64,000 bases of DNA from an uncultured bacterium (GTDB taxonomy: Bacteria > Verrucomicrobiota > Lentisphaeria > Victivallales > UBA1829), in NCBI GenBank assembly GCA_949297765.1, contig CASFTV010000017.1:1-64000 (forward strand). The letters run 5' to 3'. Shown here piece after piece: positions 8,029 through 15,857 of this stretch (positions are counted from its first letter, which is position 1; each line of letters starts with the position of its first letter). Under the pieces are notes generated by a model. That model did not search any database, was not told the origin of the DNA, and saw only the letters and a program-made list of their open reading frames with translations. Both the position numbers and the translations under genes were made by a program.

Positions 8029-8951
8029 GCAAGGCCTCCGTTGTCTGATACATTGTCATTGAGGACGGGGAAAAAAATCCGTTGACCGCCGCAGTTCAGC
8101 AGAACGCCGGTCTGTCCTGGCTGGGGTTCTGCACCCGGATTTTCCCTCAGCGGAATAAAAATCTTTTTTTCCGAAAATTCCGCATTCAATACGTTCAATT
8201 CGTTTTCCGAGAGGATCCGGTTATAAACCCGAATTCCGGCAACGCTGCATGGATTTGAATAGCTGTGTTCCAGTTCATAATTGATATAGAAGCTGGAACT
8301 TTCGATATCAAACTCATCGAAATTTTTTGATCCAACAAAGGATCCATTCAAAAACGCTTTTGCCGTTTTTGTCTCTTTTTCGACCGTCATGACCATGTGA
8401 TACCACGTTTTCGTCTGAATTGTGTCGAGAAGAGTTTGCGATCCGCATGACCATCCGGCTTTATAGCGCAGATTCAGCAGAGAGGACTTCTCCCCGTTCA
8501 TGAAACCGATATCGTTATTGGAACTTTTTCCGGTAGGAGGTTGTGATTCGAGTCTCCGGCCCCAGCCGGCAATGATAACCCACGTTTTCTGTGGACTGGA
8601 TGGGAAAAAGACCCATGCGGAAATGGTTGTATCAAAAGAACCGGTCAGGCCGATATCAGGAAATAGAAGAGAGGATCCCTGTTCAAACGATACGCACGGG
8701 ATTCCATTGATCGTCTGCCCATACTGGATTTCTCCTGTTTCCATTGTTGCGGACTGTCCGGTTTCGGCGGTACACAATCTGCCGGAATAGTGAAAGACAA
8801 GTCCGTTTTCCGGCGGAGAAGGTTTTTCCACAGGGACACAAATCCCCCACTGGTTCGGAGACGGAATCTCTCCCGAAAGAGGGAAAAACACATTTCCGCA
8901 GGAAATACCCCGTCCTCCTTCTTGCGGCGCAATACCAGGTAAAAACAACAT
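8025..8951 (-). CDS. LamG/concanavalin-like domain protein
   Basis: A 308-residue protein. Residues about 50-250 form a LamG/ConA-like fold: SFDTTISAWVFFPS, the YHMVMTVEKETKTAKAFLNG strand pair and GIRVYNRILSENEL near the end are typical. There is no clear signal peptide. The start ATG is preceded by AAGGAG. Proteins of this build occur as phage tail or receptor-binding proteins and as surface adhesins. The two tiny downstream genes, joined by ATGA overlaps, favour a phage-tail remnant. No capsid, terminase or integrase gene is nearby. Confidence 0.65.
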   Translation of the reverse strand: MLFLPGIAPQEGGRGISCGNVFFPLSGEIPSPNQWGICVPVEKPSPPENGLVFHYSGRLCTAETGQSATMETGEIQYGQTINGIPCVSFEQGSSLLFPDIGLTGSFDTTISAWVFFPSSPQKTWVIIAGWGRRLESQPPTGKSSNNDIGFMNGEKSSLLNLRYKAGWSCGSQTLLDTIQTKTWYHMVMTVEKETKTAKAFLNGSFVGSKNFDEFDIESSSFYINYELEHSYSNPCSVAGIRVYNRILSENELNVLNAEFSEKKIFIPLRENPGAEPQPGQTGVLLNCGGQRIFFPVLNDNVSDNGGLA

Positions 8952-9066
8952 GTCTGCAGCTCCTTGTTTTTTTTGGATCTTCCATGATTTTGTCCGACGG
9001 ATTCATGGAGACGGCGTCAACCGTCCGCCCGCAGCCGGCGAAGAACGGAAAAATCGCACTTCCGGG

Positions 9067-9095
9067 TTGAAAAAGATCCCGGAAAGGAGTACATT
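9067..9095 (+). promoter_or_regulatory. Promoter of the alcohol dehydrogenase/glycerate kinase pair
   Basis: TTGAAA (9067-9072) and TACATT (9090-9095) are separated by 17 bp and lie about 32 nt upstream of the start codon. No operator-like repeat is visible nearby. Confidence 0.55.
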
Positions 9096-9126
9096 CCCAT
9101 TGTCATTGATCAACGAAAGGATTTTT

Positions 9127-10341
9127 ATGGAACAGAAAATCTATCCCTCGGTCTTCCGGGCGGAAACGCTGATGGAAACCTATCCGGAAACGACGGTCGT
9201 CTTTGGTCCCGGCGCATTGGCACAGCTGGGGGTCTGCCTCCAGCTGGAGAACCGGGAAACCATTCTTCTGGTAATGGGCGGCGCATCGTCACAGATTCCC
9301 CTGCGGATGATCCTGCGCTCTCCCGCATTCGGGAAACCGGATTTCAATCTTCCCCGGCACGAAGGAGTCCCGCCGGAGCCGGATACGACATGCGTCCGCG
9401 CAATCGTCGAGTCCATGAAACGCGAAAAACCTTCCGCAGTCATCGCCGTCGGCGGCGGAAGCGTGATGGATGCCGCAAAGGCCGCCTGGCTCTCCTGGCA
9501 GAGCGGACTGGATGTGGAAGAGCTTTTCGGCGTCAATGTCGCAACGGACCGTTTCCCGGAAAACCGTTTTCAGCGAATCCATGCCATTCCGACAACCGCA
9601 GGAACCGGTTCCGAGGTCACCTGCTATTCCAATATCGTGGATGCAAAGACCGGCGTGAAAAAACTGATTTCCGATCCGCTTCTCGTTCCGGAATCTGCGT
9701 CCATCATACCGGAACTGACCCTGAGCGCACCGGAAAAACTGACAAGAGAGTGCGGATTCGACGCCCTTGTCCATGCGGTGGAAAGCTACCTCAACTACAG
9801 GGCGATGAAAGCTCATCCCGAAGCGGAAGAGCGGTCTCTGGAGGCGATCCGCCTGATCGTGGCCGCCCTTCCGAACGCTCTGGAAAACCTCTCGGATCCC
9901 AATGCAAGAGCCTCTCTTTCCGCGGCGGCGACGCTGGCCGGCATGGCAATTCGAACCGCTCCGACCTCTCTGCCCCATCTGCTGAGCTACTCGTTCTGCG
10001 GGAAGACATCCCACGGATATGCCGTGGCGGCCCTTCTCCCTCACTTCTGGCGCTACTACCTCGCCGTTCCGGAAATCCGTGAACGAACCTGCGCCCTGAA
10101 CGTGTTTTTCCCCGGGAATTCGGCGGAAGAGGTGATCGACTCCTTCTGCGCGTTCCTTCACCGGTGCGGCGGAGTGACCGATCCCGGAAAACTCGCAGGC
10201 TGCGGACCGGAAATGATCGACAAACTCGCAAAGGATGCTCTGCTCAACCCGATGAAACTCGAAAGCGCCCCTCGTGCCGTGAAGCCGGAAAATACCGGGA
10301 CCGTGTTTCACGAGGTTCTGGACCGCGTCTGGAACGCATGA
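9127..10341 (+). CDS. Iron-containing alcohol dehydrogenase
   Basis: A 404-residue group III (iron) alcohol dehydrogenase. The nucleotide-binding GGGS (109-112) and TTAGTGSE (156-163) are present. The metal ligands are intact: Asp212 and His216 in FDALVHAVE, His284, and His296 in TSHGYAV. The start is the ATG after GAAAGGA; the frame is open further upstream but lacks a site there. The stop overlaps glycerate kinase by ATGA, so the substrate is probably a small 2- or 3-carbon hydroxyaldehyde or ketone on the route to glycerate. That link is inference from context. Confidence 0.9.
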   Translation: MEQKIYPSVFRAETLMETYPETTVVFGPGALAQLGVCLQLENRETILLVMGGASSQIPLRMILRSPAFGKPDFNLPRHEGVPPEPDTTCVRAIVESMKREKPSAVIAVGGGSVMDAAKAAWLSWQSGLDVEELFGVNVATDRFPENRFQRIHAIPTTAGTGSEVTCYSNIVDAKTGVKKLISDPLLVPESASIIPELTLSAPEKLTRECGFDALVHAVESYLNYRAMKAHPEAEERSLEAIRLIVAALPNALENLSDPNARASLSAAATLAGMAIRTAPTSLPHLLSYSFCGKTSHGYAVAALLPHFWRYYLAVPEIRERTCALNVFFPGNSAEEVIDSFCAFLHRCGGVTDPGKLAGCGPEMIDKLAKDALLNPMKLESAPRAVKPENTGTVFHEVLDRVWNA

Positions 10342-11444
10342 AGATCGTCCTCGCGCCCGATAAATTCAAAGGGACTCTGACAGCTCCGCACGCGGCCCGG
10401 ATCATGGCCGAAGCCCTCCGCTCCGTCCGTCCCGACCTGGAAACCGTGGAGTTCCCCCTTGCCGACGGCGGAGACGGAACGGTGCAGACTCTGATCCATG
10501 CTCTGGGCGGGGAATTGCATTCCGCCGTCGTTCACGATCCTCTCGGCCGTTTGCGGTCCGCGGATTTCGGTCTTGCCGGAACAACGGCGGTTATTGAAAT
10601 GGCGGCGGCTTCCGGCATGGCGCTCCTCGCTCCAGCCGAACTCCATCCGCTGAAGACGTCCACATTCGGAACCGGAGAGCTGCTGCGCGCCGCTCTGGAT
10701 GCCGGCGCCCGGGAAATCCTCATCGGGATCGGCGGAAGCGCCACGGTGGACGGCGGCGCCGGCATGGCGGAAGCGCTCGGTGTTTCGTTTTATGACGCTT
10801 CCGGAAATGTGCTCCGCGGCGTGAACGGAGGGACTCTCGGAAACCTCCGTTCGCTGGACCGGAATCTGCTTGATTCCCGGCTTGCGGAGTGCCGAATCCG
10901 GATTGCATCCGATGTGACGAATCCTCTGCTCGGTCCGGAAGGCGCTGTCGCGGTATTTGCTCCGCAGAAAGGCGCCGGGCCGGAAATGCTGCCGGTTCTG
11001 GAGGACGGCCTTGCAAATCTTCAGGCTCTGCTTGTCGCAGAAGGTCTTCTGAACCCGCCGGACCTTCCCGGAGACGGTGCGGCCGGAGGTCTCGGAATGG
11101 GACTTCGCGCGTTCTGCGGCGCCCGTCCGGAACCGGGAGCGGAACTGGTGATGTCCCTGACCGGCTTCGAAGCGGCGATCGACGGCGCCGATGCGGTCAT
11201 CACCGGCGAGGGATGCACGGATGCGCAGACGGATTCCGGAAAACTCTGCTCCCGTGTCCTTTCCGTCTGCCGGAAGCGGGGCGTGCGGTGCATTCTGCTC
11301 TCCGGCTGCATTCTCGGCGGCGCAGGAAATGGATTCGATGCGTTCGAGTCCTGCTGCGAACCCGGCCTGCCCCCGGAGGAGATCCGGCGCACTGCGGAAC
11401 GCAATCTTTTTGCGGCCGCATGCCGGATTGCAGCTCTCCTCTGA
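10338..11444 (+). CDS. glxK: Glycerate kinase (GlxK family)
   Basis: A 368-residue protein beginning MKIVLAPDKFKGTLTA, the signature start of the GlxK glycerate kinase family. ADGGDGT (about residue 43), GIGGSATVDGG (about 130) and ITGEGCTDAQT (about 290) are also characteristic. It phosphorylates glycerate to phosphoglycerate in the cytoplasm, feeding lower glycolysis. It is translationally coupled to the dehydrogenase by an ATGA overlap. Length is normal for the family. The gene ends 20 bp from the convergent GH123 gene, with no obvious terminator between them. Confidence 0.93.
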   Translation: MKIVLAPDKFKGTLTAPHAARIMAEALRSVRPDLETVEFPLADGGDGTVQTLIHALGGELHSAVVHDPLGRLRSADFGLAGTTAVIEMAAASGMALLAPAELHPLKTSTFGTGELLRAALDAGAREILIGIGGSATVDGGAGMAEALGVSFYDASGNVLRGVNGGTLGNLRSLDRNLLDSRLAECRIRIASDVTNPLLGPEGAVAVFAPQKGAGPEMLPVLEDGLANLQALLVAEGLLNPPDLPGDGAAGGLGMGLRAFCGARPEPGAELVMSLTGFEAAIDGADAVITGEGCTDAQTDSGKLCSRVLSVCRKRGVRCILLSGCILGGAGNGFDAFESCCEPGLPPEEIRRTAERNLFAAACRIAALL

Positions 11445-11464
11445 GACCGTCAGAAGCAATCCGG

Positions 11465-13129
11465 TTACGCGCGGTTTCGCTCTGCAAGCATGTCGTTGAC
11501 CCGCTCCCGGAAATGCAGGAGCCATTCAGGACTGCGCGGATATTCCCGCATGGTCGGGAGCGAACCGGCCTCCTCCCGGATCAGGGAAAGGACGGCTTCC
11601 CGCCCGATTTCAGACTCCAGCAGCCGGAGCGCGCGGAGATCCTGAAGGCCTTCCGCGAAGACCTCGTAGTGAAGAGAATCGACCGGGCCGTCTTTTCCGG
11701 GATACACCATGAAGGCTCCGCCGCCGCAGAAGGCCCGTCCGGCTTCCGGATCCAGATACGGATTCACCTCCCAGTTCAGCGAATGCTGCGTGAACCAGAA
11801 ATTGTATCCCCAGTTGAGAAAGCCGTCAAGATTGTAGACGTAAAGCAGAAGCCCGAGAATGCGATTCCGGGCGGATGGCATTCCAAACTGCCGATTCGGG
11901 ACGCCGTCTTTCCAGTTCCCGCAGTAATAGACCCAGCGATGTTCAAGATCTTCTTGCATGAACTGGTCAATTTCATTGGTCGTCGGAATCGGAATCCGGA
12001 TCAGCCCTTCCCGGAAAAATTCCACTCGGGAGAGCGCGTCAATGACCGGATATTCGCCGATCAGGGAGCGGAGCAGTTCCGATGCGAACCGGTAGGACTC
12101 CTTCGATTCCGCCTGCGGTTCATCGGAAACATGGAAAAACGTATTTTCCGGAGTCAGTCCTCTGCTCCGGAAGAACGGAAGAAGCTGTTCCATCAAAGAA
12201 GTCAGAAATTTCCGGTATTCCGGGTCCGTTGCGGGAACATGCCAGCCGAAACGCTTCTCTTCAACACCGTTCACCCGGACGACAATCTTCGGCGTTGCCT
12301 TCGCTCCCCACTGTGTGAACGCATGCGACATCTCAAAATATTCAAATCCGCACGCGCGGGCCGTCCTGATCCAGCGGTCCAGACGCCCGAAATCAAAATG
12401 ATAGCTCCCGTCTTTCCATTCGATTTCAAGAAGCTGAGCGGTCGGCCGTTCCCTTCCGACGGCGGTGTCCAGCGGGACGGTCCAGAGCGGCGTATAGATC
12501 ACATTGTTTCCGTGTGCCGTCATATTCCGGAAATACGCCTCCAGAAGCGTCCAGAATTCCCCGCTCCAGCAGGGAACCCGGTGACGGATGGAAACACAGT
12601 CCGCATAAAACCAGTTGACCGAAAGCAGTCTCTGCGGCGGAAGACGGAACGGAAGAACCCGCAGACGGATGGCGGTCCGATGTTCCATTTCCGGCTCCTT
12701 CCAGATCAGCAGATCCTGCGGAGTTGTGATGCGGAATGCAATCTCATACTCTCCCGGTTCCATGTCGGCGGGAATGCGGACCGAACACCATATCGCATGC
12801 CAGTTGCCCCGGGATACCCGCATGCGCCCTTTCTCCATCGGAAGCAGCGGATCCGGAAACAATCCCGGCCGGCTTGTGAGAACAAAAGGATCCTCCGGCA
12901 TCGCCGGAAGCGTGCTGGGGACCAGTCCAACCTCCCGCAGCGAAAGCGCCTCTCCGAACGGAGAACTGCATTCGAATTCAAGAATCAGATTTTCTTCCGC
13001 TTTGCATGCCAGCTGAAACGCAACGGTTTCCCCCTGCGCCCCGCTGATCCGGTCCAGACGCTCCCCCGGAAGATCCGGAGTACAGAACACTTTCTCCAGA
13101 GAACTTACCATTCGAGTTGCAAAAAACAT
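11465..13129 (-). CDS. GH123-like glycoside hydrolase (DUF4091-type)
   Basis: A 554-residue protein whose C-terminal 350 residues match the GH123 catalytic fold formerly called DUF4091. The adjacent Asp336-Glu337 in FFHVSDEPQ are the expected catalytic pair for substrate-assisted hydrolysis of N-acetylgalactosaminides. LNWGYNFW and GGAFMVYPGKDG are further family landmarks. The N-terminal 170 residues are the usual beta-sandwich. There is no signal peptide, so it probably acts in the cytoplasm on an imported sugar. The ATG follows GGGAGGAAG. A promoter and AraC-type direct repeats lie upstream. The exact sugar specificity is inferred from the family. Confidence 0.8.
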   Translation of the reverse strand: MFFATRMVSSLEKVFCTPDLPGERLDRISGAQGETVAFQLACKAEENLILEFECSSPFGEALSLREVGLVPSTLPAMPEDPFVLTSRPGLFPDPLLPMEKGRMRVSRGNWHAIWCSVRIPADMEPGEYEIAFRITTPQDLLIWKEPEMEHRTAIRLRVLPFRLPPQRLLSVNWFYADCVSIRHRVPCWSGEFWTLLEAYFRNMTAHGNNVIYTPLWTVPLDTAVGRERPTAQLLEIEWKDGSYHFDFGRLDRWIRTARACGFEYFEMSHAFTQWGAKATPKIVVRVNGVEEKRFGWHVPATDPEYRKFLTSLMEQLLPFFRSRGLTPENTFFHVSDEPQAESKESYRFASELLRSLIGEYPVIDALSRVEFFREGLIRIPIPTTNEIDQFMQEDLEHRWVYYCGNWKDGVPNRQFGMPSARNRILGLLLYVYNLDGFLNWGYNFWFTQHSLNWEVNPYLDPEAGRAFCGGGAFMVYPGKDGPVDSLHYEVFAEGLQDLRALRLLESEIGREAVLSLIREEAGSLPTMREYPRSPEWLLHFRERVNDMLAERNRA

Positions 13130-13163
13130 CTCTTCCTCCCTATGATTCCGTTTCCGGATTAGT

Positions 13164-13192
13164 ATAATATAAAAAAAGATTTATTTCAACAA
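13164..13192 (-). promoter_or_regulatory. Promoter of the GH123-like gene
   Basis: On the minus strand TTGTTG (13187-13192) and TATTAT (13164-13169) are 17 bp apart, 35-63 nt upstream of the start codon. The -35 is weak, as expected for an activator-dependent promoter. Confidence 0.55.
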
Positions 13193-13226
13193 AAACCGCA
13201 CATATAAATTATAAAAGATACATCAT

Positions 13227-13254
13227 TTTTGATGCAAAATAAAACTTTTGATGC
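13227..13254. promoter_or_regulatory. AraC-type direct repeats upstream of GH123
   Basis: TTTTGATGC occurs at 13227-13235 and 13246-13254, a 19-bp spacing (about two helical turns) in the same orientation, which is how AraC-family activators bind. The pair sits 35-62 bp upstream of the predicted -35 and immediately after the AraC gene. CTTTTGACGC is found near the paralogous AraC gene at 40194. Confidence 0.5.
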
Positions 13255-13256
13255 GA

Positions 13257-14078
13257 TCAATCCATGCCTGCGTTCAAGCGGTATTCCTCAGGCGTCATAC
13301 CGGTTTTCCGGCGAATGACCGCACAAAAATAGCTGACATGGGAAAATCCAGTGGAATAGGCGATTTCCTTGATTGACAGATCGGTCTCCCGGAGCAGCGA
13401 CAACGCCTTCTGAATCCGAATCTGCTCCAGATACGAGCCGGGAGAAAGACGCATCTCCTTTTGAAACAATCGGTTCAGCGTTGTCCGATGGATCCGGAGC
13501 TCCCGAGCAAGCAGACCGACCGTCATTTCCGGTTCCTGAAAGCGCTTGTGGGCCGCTTCAATAAATTTTCCGACCATGCCGTTTCTCCGCGTTTCAGAGT
13601 GGCGTTCGCCGGCAAGAGCGAGAATTTCCGTAAGAACGGAAATCGCATGCCGCTGCGCATAAGGAGTCCTCTGCTTCAGGAGCTGTTCGATTTCCTGAAA
13701 CAGCCGGACCGGACACTCTCCCGCAGAACAGGGGCTTTGAGGATATCCATATGCCTTCATAAACGCTTCTGCGCCGGGACCGTCGAACGTGACCCAGTAA
13801 TAACACCAGCGCCGGCGCGGATCGACGGACCGATGAATATGATCTTCTCCGGGAAGATGATAGATCACTTCTCCCGCACCGATCCGCTCAATCCGCTCTC
13901 TGAAAACAAACTCACCGATCCCCTCCACACACCAGAACAGCTGAACGAAAATCTTCCGTTCTCCCGGAGCCTCTTCCTTCCACCCGGGATCCGCTTCATT
14001 GTATCCGACGGACCGAATATGCACCGGAAGAGGAAAATCCGGAAGATCCAGATCCGGTCTAGAGATTACTTTCCTCAC
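13257..14078 (-). CDS. AraC-family transcriptional regulator
   Basis: A 273-residue protein with an N-terminal cupin-like sensing domain (about 20-135) and a C-terminal double helix-turn-helix (about 170-270, with MTVGLLARELRIHRTTLNRLF and DLSIKEIAYSTGFSHVSYF). I place the start at the GTG at 14078, which has GGAG 8 nt upstream and aligns with the start of the paralogue at 40229; an upstream ATG lies in a repeat and is not credible. Shared phrases with that paralogue, such as FDGPGAEAF, show common ancestry. It is likely to control the adjacent GH123 gene. Confidence 0.9.
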   Translation of the reverse strand: MRKVISRPDLDLPDFPLPVHIRSVGYNEADPGWKEEAPGERKIFVQLFWCVEGIGEFVFRERIERIGAGEVIYHLPGEDHIHRSVDPRRRWCYYWVTFDGPGAEAFMKAYGYPQSPCSAGECPVRLFQEIEQLLKQRTPYAQRHAISVLTEILALAGERHSETRRNGMVGKFIEAAHKRFQEPEMTVGLLARELRIHRTTLNRLFQKEMRLSPGSYLEQIRIQKALSLLRETDLSIKEIAYSTGFSHVSYFCAVIRRKTGMTPEEYRLNAGMD

Positions 14079-14099
14079 AACCCCGTCTCCCAGAAAAGT

Positions 14100-14185
14100 G
14101 GAACAATGCGGAACGCATTGTTCCTGGTCAAGGACTTCGTCCTTGTCGCGGTCCAGCGGCGAGACGCTGGTCGTGCGAAGCACGA
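14100..14185 (-). repeat. Four-hairpin dispersed repeat, copy 2
   Basis: Same length (86 nt) and fold as copy 1. H1 is 14100-14124 (11-bp stem, loop GAA). H2 is 14129-14145 (same stem, loop TTC rather than TCT). H3 is 14153-14170 and H4 is 14171-14185, both identical to copy 1. In H1 the A-T pair of copy 1 (7236/7251) is replaced by C-G (14104/14120), so pairing is kept while sequence changes. On the minus strand H1 is followed by ACTTTTC and then the AraC gene start 21 nt away, matching the placement of copy 1. Confidence 0.85.
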
Positions 14186-14228
14186 AACAAAACAAAACAA
14201 AACAAAACGAAACAAAACAAAACGAACC
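14184..14228. repeat. Pentanucleotide tandem repeat (RAAAC)
   Basis: Nine successive 5-bp units of the form AAAAC, with GAAAC or GAACC variants. The tract abuts hairpin H4 of repeat copy 2 and lies between the stop of the membrane operon and the AraC leader. Such tracts can change length by slippage; it is non-coding here. Confidence 0.8.
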
Positions 14229-14249
14229 AAACCCAACCCGAAACGCGAA

Positions 14250-15851
14250 TTATTTCCCTGCAGGAGCAGATGAAGAAGGCTTTTCTTCCTCTTTTTCCGC
14301 CTGTGCGTTGGAAATATACGCTTTGACACGTTCTCCGACGGCCGGGAAATTCTGAATGACGCTTCTTGCGATTTCCGTCTTCATTGTATCGAACGGGGGC
14401 AGCCGGACGCGTCCTTTTTCATCATCATACTCCTTCTGGAAACGGTTGTACGCTATTTCTGCGAGACGCAGATGCGCCTGAGCCCCGTCCGGATCATCAT
14501 AGCCGAGCAGGAGACAGCTCTGGAAAATCAGACCGCTGATCAGCTCGTGAACCTGCTTATAGTTTCCATCCTTGACATCCTCTGTCCACTCGCGGAGAAT
14601 GAACTGATCAAAATCCTGATAGCGCGGATCGTTCCGGCGTTCTTTCCGGATGATGCGGAAATATTCGCGCGCCTTGGCATACTTTCCGTAACTGTACAGC
14701 GTGACGACGGCGTCTTTCATGAAATTGTCGAGCGCGCTTTTGAATGTGGAGGTATCATTTCTTTCATACGCTTCCAGATACGTTTTTCGAACGGCGTCGA
14801 CGAGATCCAGATTCGGGATCAGCATATAATTCATCGTCGGCTCCTTTCCGGGAAGGAGAATTCTTCCCGCGATGAAGGACTCTTTCAGCGACTGGGTAAT
14901 CATCCGGTCGCAGTCGATGCTTTCGCGCTTGGGACTGTACATGATGCCGAGGGTCGCCCAGTAAATGGCGAACGAGTCGGAAAGCCTCCAGTCCAGCGTT
15001 CCGTATGTCCGGTTGATTTCCAGGACGATCTCCGGACGGAGCTTGTAATATTCGCGCAGCCAGCGGTTGCGGAGGAAACAGTCGAGCGCGGCCTTTGTTT
15101 CCGGTTTCAGGGCCGCCGCAAGATTTTCCGGAAGGAATCCGAGTTCGCGGAATTTGGTTTGAAGCGCATCAAGATTTTCAAAGCCTGCCGCTTTCAGCGC
15201 TTCCCACAGGACGGAATCCTCTGCATGGAGCCTGCGGAATTCCGCATTGGTTTTCGGTGCCGCCGCGAGAGCGGTCCAGTCGGGTTCGACTCCGCCATAG
15301 GCTTTCATCATCTCTTTGCAGATCATATACTTGTAATATCTCTGCGCATCGTCGAGCATATTTCCGATCTTATGCTGATAGATCCATCCGAGTTCCCGGT
15401 AGAGCAGGGGATCGTTGGGATTGTAGTTCAGCGCCTCGTCGCGGATCAGCTCGATTCCGCGCTGCACCCAGCGCCAGCGGTCGACCGGAGAGGTGTAGGT
15501 GACCGAGATATTGTACGCCATGTTCCATGCAAGATACGCGGTCGCCCCCGTGAATTTCGGCTGAAGTTTTGTGATCCACGACGCCAGCTGGACCATTTCA
15601 AAATATTTTCCCTGCTGCTGGAGACCGTTGGTCCGGAGCCAGAGCATGTCGGCCAGAATTCCGCGGAAGCCGCCAAGAGCAACGGTCGTGAACGCGACCA
15701 TCGGCGGAAGTCCTTCGATATTGCCTTCGTCCACCAGCTTGTCTTCCTTGACGATCGTATCCAGCCGCTTCTGTACAAGAACGGTCGCCGAGAGCAGAAG
15801 CGCAAACGCCGCAGTTGCGAAAAACCAGATCCGGAATCTTCTGAAAAACAT
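14250..15851 (-). CDS. Membrane-anchored protein with repeat-like helices, linked to ABC exporter
   Basis: A 533-residue protein with one N-terminal membrane helix (about 8-27) and a large extracytoplasmic part that looks alpha-helical and tetratricopeptide-like (for example NPNDPLLYRELGWIYQHKIG). The C-terminal 20 residues are Lys/Glu/Ser-rich. No catalytic motif is visible. It begins 6 nt after the ABC permease gene and ends the seven-gene SPFH/P-ATPase/ABC operon, so it is probably an accessory subunit of that transport system. I do not recognise a named family. Confidence 0.65.
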   Translation of the reverse strand: MFFRRFRIWFFATAAFALLLSATVLVQKRLDTIVKEDKLVDEGNIEGLPPMVAFTTVALGGFRGILADMLWLRTNGLQQQGKYFEMVQLASWITKLQPKFTGATAYLAWNMAYNISVTYTSPVDRWRWVQRGIELIRDEALNYNPNDPLLYRELGWIYQHKIGNMLDDAQRYYKYMICKEMMKAYGGVEPDWTALAAAPKTNAEFRRLHAEDSVLWEALKAAGFENLDALQTKFRELGFLPENLAAALKPETKAALDCFLRNRWLREYYKLRPEIVLEINRTYGTLDWRLSDSFAIYWATLGIMYSPKRESIDCDRMITQSLKESFIAGRILLPGKEPTMNYMLIPNLDLVDAVRKTYLEAYERNDTSTFKSALDNFMKDAVVTLYSYGKYAKAREYFRIIRKERRNDPRYQDFDQFILREWTEDVKDGNYKQVHELISGLIFQSCLLLGYDDPDGAQAHLRLAEIAYNRFQKEYDDEKGRVRLPPFDTMKTEIARSVIQNFPAVGERVKAYISNAQAEKEEEKPSSSAPAGK

Positions 15852-15857
15852 CTTTTC

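Noticed and set aside
10889-13162. A 757-codon open frame on the plus strand
   Set aside because: It shadows glycerate kinase in another frame and then the antisense of the GH123-like gene.
14079-14195. N-terminal extension of the AraC gene to an ATG at 14195
   Set aside because: The extension consists of translated hairpin repeat; the GTG at 14078 has a proper ribosome-binding site and aligns with the paralogue.
14184-14228. Possible CRISPR-like tandem array
   Set aside because: Units are only 5 bp with no spacers; it is a simple sequence repeat.
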